10,391 bases of DNA from Asterionellopsis glacialis (taxonomy: Eukaryota > Bacillariophyta > Plagiogrammaphyceae > Rhaphoneidales > Asterionellopsidaceae), in contig WKLE02002381.1 in NCBI GenBank assembly GCA_014885115.2, positions 1 through 10,391 of the forward strand, written 5' to 3'. The notes beneath the pieces were generated by a model that was given only the letters and a program-made list of their open reading frames with translations, ran no database searches and was not told the DNA's origin. Both the position numbers and the translations under genes were made by a program. Shown here one piece after another: positions 6,021-10,391 of this stretch. Position 1 is the stretch's first letter. Each line of letters starts with the position of its first letter.

Positions 6021-7051
6021 ATGATTCATCCAATTAGGAGAGAAACGTTTGTGCAAATTTTGGTGTTCGTTTGAATGTTGTATGCAAGCTGTGGGACTAC
6101 ATCAGGGAGAGTAGATGACTTCGTAGGGGTAGTGCATTTAAGCCGGACCACCTCTTTTGGACGTTGCACTATATGAAAAATTATCCAACTTGGCATGTTT
6201 TGCAAAAACATCTGCCATGGAAACCATATAAGAATACATGTATACAGTATGTCGGGGAAGGCTTGACTCTCTTAAGTGAGTTTGAGTTGGTAAGTGTGCT
6301 TCTCTGATACTGATCCTACTAGTAGAGTATGATACAGTAGGTCCTACCTGTTATAGGAGGATCAATTCTAGGATTTATGGTGTGCTGTAGCACTGGGCCT
6401 ATTGAGCAATTTCTTGTTTAGTAGCTGCCAGGCATGATTTTTGGGTTTTCCTTAACCAACTAACTAATGGTTAGTTTGGCTGTGATTTTTTTCTTAATGC
6501 CACTAACAGATTGATTGGGAGGACTGATTTACTGACTGCGACAGCCAGAGTGTCTGCTTGGTTACAGTAGACGGTACTGACTTCCGGATACTGCCCAAAT
6601 TATATTCAAAGAAATTCAATGGGCCAGGCTATAGTTAGAAAATAGCTGTGTGCATTAGGACAGGGTTGATTGTTTGGGCAAATGGACCATTTAAGGCTGG
6701 TCTTCCTGATATTAATATTGCCCGAGAGGAATTGAATGACTGGTTATTGCATGGAGAAATGTACGTGGCAGATGGTGGATACCATGATGGTAATCAGTGG
6801 TACGTGCATCCAAGGAGAGACAGGACCATTGGATATGAGTATCAGAAAACTGTAGTGCAGGCAAGACATTAGACCATAATATGGTTTGTTTAAGAATTTT
6901 GCTTGTTGTAAGCAGGTTTTCAGGAATAGGCCCGTGCTTCAAAAACACCCTAATAGTGACTATGGCAGCTATTAATGTTGTACAGGCTGGTCTTTTAGCA
7001 GGGTATTCTATGGTCAATGTAGAATATGACGAGGATGACAACATATTATAA
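6021..7051 (+). pseudogene. PIF/Harbinger-type (DDE_Tnp_4-like) transposase, broken
   Basis: A plus-strand transposase with all main blocks of the PIF/Harbinger family. From ATG 6021, an early frameshift (about 6041-6050) leads to FGVRLNVVCKLWDYI, then HLFWTLHYMKNYPT, then QYV.EGLTLLSEFEL. A 220-bp intron follows. Exon 2 starts IDWED, then CLVTVDGTDFRI (first catalytic Asp), FNGPG, CIRTGLIVWANGPFKAGLPDINIAREEL, YVADGGYHDGNQW (second Asp), and VQARH. At 6870-6872 a TAG stands where the family has the catalytic Glu. Beyond it, shifted frames give GLFKNFACCKQVFRN and MAAINVVQAG...VEYDEDDNIL with stop 7049-7051. Other stops are at 6113 (approximately), 6525 (TGA where Arg is expected) and 6636. 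It would cut and join DNA at element ends together with a Myb-like partner; none is seen here. No terminal inverted repeats were identified. Confidence 0.8.
6290..6509 (+). other. Spliceosomal intron inside the transposase
   Basis: Exon 1 ends GAG TTT GAG TTG, followed by the consensus donor GTAAGTGTG at 6290. The acceptor CACTAACAG ends at 6509 and exon 2 continues ATT GAT TGG GAG GAC. Splicing joins SEFEL to IDWED between complete codons, which matches the uninterrupted spacing of the family between the helix block and the first catalytic Asp block. The 220-bp insert is not a multiple of three, so the frame agrees only after its removal. It holds a T-rich tract before the acceptor and a small palindromic segment (6312-6363). 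Confidence 0.75.
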
Positions 7052-7191
7052 TACACCATTAATAGTTCTTCAGGTACTTACTTAACTTCTGTTTCACTAG
7101 ACTACCTGTAAGTAACTTGTAATTGACTGTTGTACTGGTGGGAACCAAATCCTACCAGGTACCTTACTACCATACCTGGTACAGTAACTCA
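7052..7191. repeat. Junction stretch with a 9-bp inverted repeat
   Basis: Between the transposase end and the copia fragment lie 140 bp without coding signal. TACCAGGTA (7153-7161) and TACCTGGTA (7173-7181) are perfect inverted arms around an 11-base loop. The copia similarity ends just to the right, about 7192-7205, so this hairpin sits at or beside a rearrangement point. Confidence 0.5.
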
Positions 7192-7926
7192 GATAACCAA
7201 CGCAATTTGTCTTACTGCATCTGTGTGAGATGTCTTGGGGTCCTGTGAAAAATGAGTGCACTGGTGTACTGCATAGGCAATATCTCCTTTGGTGCACTTT
7301 TTCAAGAAGTAATTAAGCTTACCGATGATTGATCTGTACTGCCATTTCTCCTTGAATGGTATGCCTTCAAGGTCGCGATCCAGTAGCTTGGACAATAATG
7401 CTGGTATTTCCTTTGTCTTGGTATTTTCAATATCAAAGTTGAGGTCAGTCAAAATCTGATCAATTTAGTGAGGCTGGCTGAGCTTCATAAGTCCATCGGA
7501 CAGCTTTTCCACCTTTATTCCAATATAATCACAAACATCCCCCATTTCTTCAATATCGTAACCTTTCATTTTCAACAGATTGATGATGGCCGTGATGTGA
7601 CTCTTTCATCTACCAAAGTGTATACCATCGTCAACATATATTGTTAATAACATTTTTTCTTTGATGAAGACACATTTGTTGAATTGACTTTGTTTGAATC
7701 CTATCACCAACAGACCATTGTGAAGATATTCAAACCAAACGCAACCAGCCTGTTTTTGACCATACAAATTCCTGAGAAGGATCAGAACCTACTCCACCTT
7801 TTCAGTTCCTTCAACCTTGAAGCCATGCGGAACTTTCACGTACATTTTTCACTCAATGGGTGCTTGTGGAAAAGCCAGTATGAAGTCAATCTGGACCGAA
7901 ATCTAATTGTTAATGATTGATAAAGT
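7192..7926 (-). pseudogene. Ty1/copia reverse transcriptase fragment
   Basis: On the minus strand a single frame runs leftward from the LTR junction. Blocks in order: VQIDFILAFPQAPIE (first catalytic Asp, about 7885-7852), MYVKVPHGFKVEGTE, LLRNLYGQKQAGCVWFEYL, GFKQSQFNKCVFI, TIYVDDGIHFG (YVDD box 7638-7627, both Asp kept), EEMGDVCDYIGIKVEKL, then EKWQYRSIIGKLNYFLKKCTKGDIAYAVHQCTHFSQDPKTSH to about 7200. These are the standard copia RT motifs; gypsy RT lacks the AFPQA and QY.S.IGKLNYL forms. There are five in-frame stops (7905, 7851, 7791, 7608, 7467) and no frameshift. The N-terminal side is cut by the LTR at 7928; the RNase H side is lost at about 7192. Gag, protease and integrase are absent. 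Confidence 0.85.
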
Positions 7927-7927
7927 C

Positions 7928-8139
7928 TGAAGTACACTCCCTGTAGGACACTCATGAGGATGGATGATTGATGCGTAGGCAAGCAGACGGACTCAGAGAA
8001 AATTACCATTTACTAAAATTTCCTGAATTCTTACTTCTTACTAGATTGCCGGATCTACTCCAGATTAAACTAAGCTCATAATTTTCATCACCAAATAAAA
8101 GTCTTCTTTTCTTTTGTGTGTTGATTGTCTGATTGTTGT
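7928..8139 (+). repeat. LTR copy 2 (5' LTR of element B)
   Basis: This 212-bp segment matches 2306-2527 in the same orientation (see start and end motifs there). It keeps AATAAA (8094-8099) and the TTGATTGTCTGATTGTTGT end. The hairpin of copy 1 is disrupted here (GCCGGATC...CTCCAGA), and the ATTTACT-rich part is shorter and changed. The 5 bases before it, AAGTC (7923-7927), would be the left target-site copy. The gag start follows 51 bp after the end. Confidence 0.8.
8094..8099 (+). promoter_or_regulatory. AATAAA polyadenylation signal in LTR copy 2
   Basis: Same hexamer and flanks (CACCAAATAAAAGTC) as in LTR copy 1; the strongest conserved block of the two LTRs surrounds it. Confidence 0.5.
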
Positions 8140-8190
8140 ATATGGCATAGTAACATTACTCCCTCTTTCAGAAGATTTTAATTCAAAAAC
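8140..8190 (+). other. Leader between LTR and gag; possible primer-binding site
   Basis: In a gypsy element the primer-binding site starts within a few bases of the 5' LTR and begins TGG. Here TGGCATAGTAAC starts at 8143, in the right place, but I could not match it to a specific tRNA 3' end, so the assignment is by position only. The rest of the leader is AT-rich and leads into ATG at 8191. Confidence 0.3.
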
Positions 8191-9439
8191 ATGAAGACCT
8201 TTTACTCCTCCAATGAGTTTCAGAAGAAAGCTCAGGAGTTGAGTCAACAGCAGACCCTGCTGAATCCTCCTGCAATTCCCCTCGTGAAAACAAAGAAGGA
8301 GAGGTCAAAGTTGAATGACGACCACAAAGATTCTTTCAAGATGATAGAAGTCAGAATCCATCCCTCTGTGGAAGGATCAGACTAAGAAACAATTGAGAAA
8401 AGAGTCAAACAATTTAAAGATGAATCTGCTGAAGAGTGGATTGAAGGATTGAGTTTGCTGGGGTTGAGAGGGAATATCCCCTCACCAAAGCCTCATCCAA
8501 AACCTCCATGGCACTCACCCTTTTGAAGGGTAGAGCAAGGCAGCTGTTCCAAGCAGCAAATGCCAATTGCCAGAGCAAAAATGCAAGCCTCAAGAAACCA
8601 ACCCAAAAAAAACTTGAACAGGTCTTTGAACTGGTACTGAATGATGTAAGCGAGAATTTTTTCTCATCTAGGCATGCGGCAAGGTGCCAGAAGAACTACA
8701 TTCACTACCTCTTAGTGATGACCAACAATTTCATGTTGCAAGAGTTTGTTTCAAGGCTTCACCAGTTGAATGAATATTTGCCATATTTTCTGATGGATCA
8801 CAATGGTAAACAAAATTCAAAAATTCAACAATGACAAACTTTTTGACATTTTGGATTGGGCAAAACCACTTAAGTGGCAATCCACCCTACTTGCTAGCAA
8901 CCTCAACTACCATGGACAACTTTGAGAAATTGGAGGTACGCAATAATATAGATGGTGAACTTGCTAGGTCCAAACCACCTAAGAAAGGCAAGAAAAATTG
9001 CAAACGTGAACAAACAGAAAGAATTCTGTCGCAATAACAATGGAAGCAAAGACAAGCGCCATCGCACTCATAAGTTGTGTAGCAACTGTTGTATGAACAA
9101 CCATAAGACCAGCAAATGTACTTCAGACAAGTTGAAAAATAAGAATTTTCTAAATCCAAGATGTATACACAGGAGCAGGCAAACACGATGATTAGTTTCC
9201 TCAAAGCATCAAAAGATACTAAGAAAAAGAAACATAAAGTGCAGTAAGAATCGGATGCTTCCTCCGATGACGAACCTAGTTCGTACTTTACCCAACATAG
9301 TAAAATTAAACGTAAACATAGTAGTGAAGATTTAGACAATTACTTAATGCCTATTTTCTACACTGAATCAAACCTTTTCCCCAAAGTAGAAAAATCATAC
9401 AACATCAAAAATGCAAAAATCTGCGCAGTGCACTACTGA
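8191..9439 (+). pseudogene. Gypsy gag with CCHC zinc knuckle, multiply frameshifted
   Basis: Starts at ATG 8191 (MKTFYSSNEFQKKAQELS). After a TAA at 8383-8385 the same frame goes on with ETIEKRVKQFKDESAEEWIEGL. Near 8478-8500 it shifts to TKASSKTSMALTLLKGRARQLFQ...EQVFELVLNDV, RHAARCQKNYIHYL, FVSRLHQLNEYLPYF, the capsid-like region. Further shifts follow near 8795 (to IQKFNNDKLFDILDWAKPLKWQ), about 8915 (to FEKLEVRNNIDGELARSKPPKKGKK) and about 9020. The nucleocapsid zinc knuckle CSNCCMNNHKTSKC (9078-9119) fits CX2CX4HX4C with all four ligands. After another shift near 9170, an acidic/basic linker (ESDASSDDEPSS, KIKRKHSSED) runs to TGA 9437-9439. Gag would form the element's particle and bind its RNA. 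Confidence 0.75.
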
Positions 9440-9797
9440 AGTAGTAGGCAAAATAATAAACCGGGATGGCAAGCTCGTTCCTATATGAATCCTACTCAAC
9501 ACCGGTACTACAGCAACAATCATCCTTAAAGATTTCGTGGAATGGGAGAAGGCCAGTTCTTACAAGAACCCTAAACCTACACAGTGGAACACTATGAGAG
9601 GTAACTTTATCACTAAGCAGAAAGCTCAAATAAATTTTACACTCCCAGAGTTCACGGACAAAAAGACAATAGTCAGGTCCTGTCACGTGGACAAACACAC
9701 AAACCAAACAGATGCTCAGTACAACATGATTGTTGGAACCAATCTGATGCAGGCCATGGGCCTTTGGCACACAAACTACCCACTGGAAAGGGCATGA
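9438..9797 (+). pseudogene. Gypsy aspartic protease, active-site Asp replaced by Asn
   Basis: The frame from 9438 reads EVVGKIINRDGKLVPI, a TGA at 9486-9488, then ILLNTGTTATIIL, VEWEKASSYKN, a middle part with TDKKTIVRSCHV, and YNMIVGTNLMQAMGL, to TGA 9795-9797. Retroviral-type proteases have a D(T/S)G(T/S/A) active site followed later by an (I/V)(I/V)G-type block; here the Asp codon at 9498-9500 is AAC (Asn), so NTGTT replaces DTGTT. The TGA sits where the pattern before the active site usually carries Arg, so both lesions fit C-to-T or G-to-A change at CG. The domain would process the Gag-Pol polyprotein. A one-base shift near 9780 moves coding to the next frame. Confidence 0.75.
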
Positions 9798-10391
9798 ATT
9801 ACCCATGAAATACTGCGGTGAGGTTTCTGACCCAGATTGCGCAGAAGCAAACTATCACATGGCTGCCCGGCCACCTGTTGTCAAGGAAGAGGAACTACCG
9901 CAATCATCCATAGTAGACGCTAACTATGAAAAAGTCAATTTAGGCGAGACAGCCTCTCACTAGAAACAGCTTATTTATAACAAGCAACACATAATGCTTA
10001 AGTGCCTACAAAAATAACCACAAGCCTTTAAGGGCGGGCTCGGCACACTTAAGATAAAACCCGTCAGACTAGAAATAGAAGCTGACGTAGAACCATACTA
10101 CGCCAGGCCATTCCCAGTACCACATTCCTTAGAAGGGACTACTAAACTGGAAATTAATAGGCTAGAATCAATAGGTGTTTTAGAAAAAACCCATGACAGT
10201 GAATGGGCAGCTCCCACCGACTTTCGTCAACTCAACAAAGTAATTAAGAAAAACCATTTCCGTTACCAAAAAAAGCTGACCTACTACAAAAGCTAGATAG
10301 ATTTCAATACGCAACCGCAATTGATCTAAGTATGGGATACTATCATGTTCTGTTAGATGAGAAATCACAGGAACTGTGCACTACAATTCTA
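9784..10391 (+). pseudogene. Gypsy protease-RT linker and RT N-terminus (truncated by window end)
   Basis: The frame from 9784 reads WKGHELPMKYCGEVSDP, an acidic linker with stops at 9961 and 10015, then the RT entry FKGGLGTLKIKPVRLEIEADVEPYYARPFPVPHSLEG, KLEINRLESIGVLEKTHDSEWAAPT. At about 10218 it passes directly to DFRQLNKVIKKN; the palm segment normally between them (of the type IPKK.G..R..) is missing, an in-frame deletion of roughly 15-20 codons judged from family spacing. A shift in a seven-A run (10268-10274) leads to ADLLQKLDRFQYATAIDLSMGYYHVLLDEKSQELCTTIL, with the first RT catalytic Asp in AIDLSMGYYH. The sequence runs off the window before the YxDD box. It differs strongly from the RT of element A. 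Confidence 0.8.

Larger units (their letters stand above)
7928..10391 (+). mobile_element. Gypsy element remnant B: 5' LTR, gag, protease, RT start (runs off window)
   Basis: The order LTR, gag with a zinc knuckle, aspartic protease, then RT is the 5' half of a Ty3/gypsy element. It is inserted into the minus-strand copia fragment. The coding part is damaged by many one-base shifts and stops but every domain is in its expected place. The right end, with the rest of pol and the 3' LTR, lies beyond the window. Confidence 0.8.

Noticed and set aside
7684..7920. 78-codon plus-strand open frame
   Set aside because: It lies antisense to copia RT motifs (AFPQA, LYGQKQAG), which are unmistakable on the minus strand.
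2306..8139. A single composite LTR element carrying captured genes
   Set aside because: Gag and pol lie outside the LTR pair with the wrong polarity for one element, and no polypurine tract was found inside. The only primer-site candidate is outside, next to gag.
8887..9339. 150-codon minus-strand open frame, Cys/Ser-rich
   Set aside because: It is antisense to gag, including the zinc knuckle. Plus-strand gag motifs explain the region.
1..10391. CRISPR array, tRNA, rRNA, toxin-antitoxin or phage-defence cluster
   Set aside because: No regularly spaced identical repeats with unique spacers, no cloverleaf or rRNA sequence recognised, and no defence-type genes; the content is eukaryotic repeats.

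Overview
The window looks like a stretch of nuclear DNA from a unicellular eukaryote, most likely a diatom or a close stramenopile relative. The grounds are AT-rich sequence, spliceosomal-type GT...AG introns, several Ty3/gypsy families, a Ty1/copia fragment, a PIF/Harbinger transposase, and a broken minus-strand gene whose blocks resemble a protein family I associate with diatoms. The species-group call comes from family resemblance recalled from knowledge, not from a database search. No bacterial operons, tRNA, rRNA, CRISPR or other intact multi-gene system was seen. Almost every coding stretch is decayed.

Layout, left to right. 2-217 (+): intact-frame end of a gypsy integrase. 218-395: non-coding stretch with a 7-bp hairpin and a tandem array of TGACGTCA palindromes. 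396-2308 (+): decayed gypsy pol remnant (RT with an internal duplication, RNase H, integrase missing most of its core), ending exactly in an LTR at 2306-2527. 2528-3633: no convincing gene. 3634-4682 (-): broken gene with a probable intron, two frameshifts and a nonsense codon; it is the only non-transposon-like protein. 4683-6020: no gene, but short dispersed repeats and a distant inverted-repeat pair. 6021-7051 (+): PIF/Harbinger-type transposase pseudogene with a clear 220-bp intron. 7192-7926 (-): Ty1/copia RT fragment in one frame with five stops. 7928-8139: second copy of the same LTR, which breaks the copia fragment. 8191-10391 (+): gag, protease and RT start of a second decayed gypsy element running off the window.

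The parts do not work together as a system. The window is a nested repeat graveyard with at least three gypsy lineages, one copia and one Harbinger around a degraded lineage-specific gene. The points most worth following are: the shared LTR attached to two clearly different pol lineages; the RT duplication; the recurrent TGA stops where Arg (CGA) is expected, which fits loss of methylated CpG; the CRE-like array; and the unidentified minus-strand protein.
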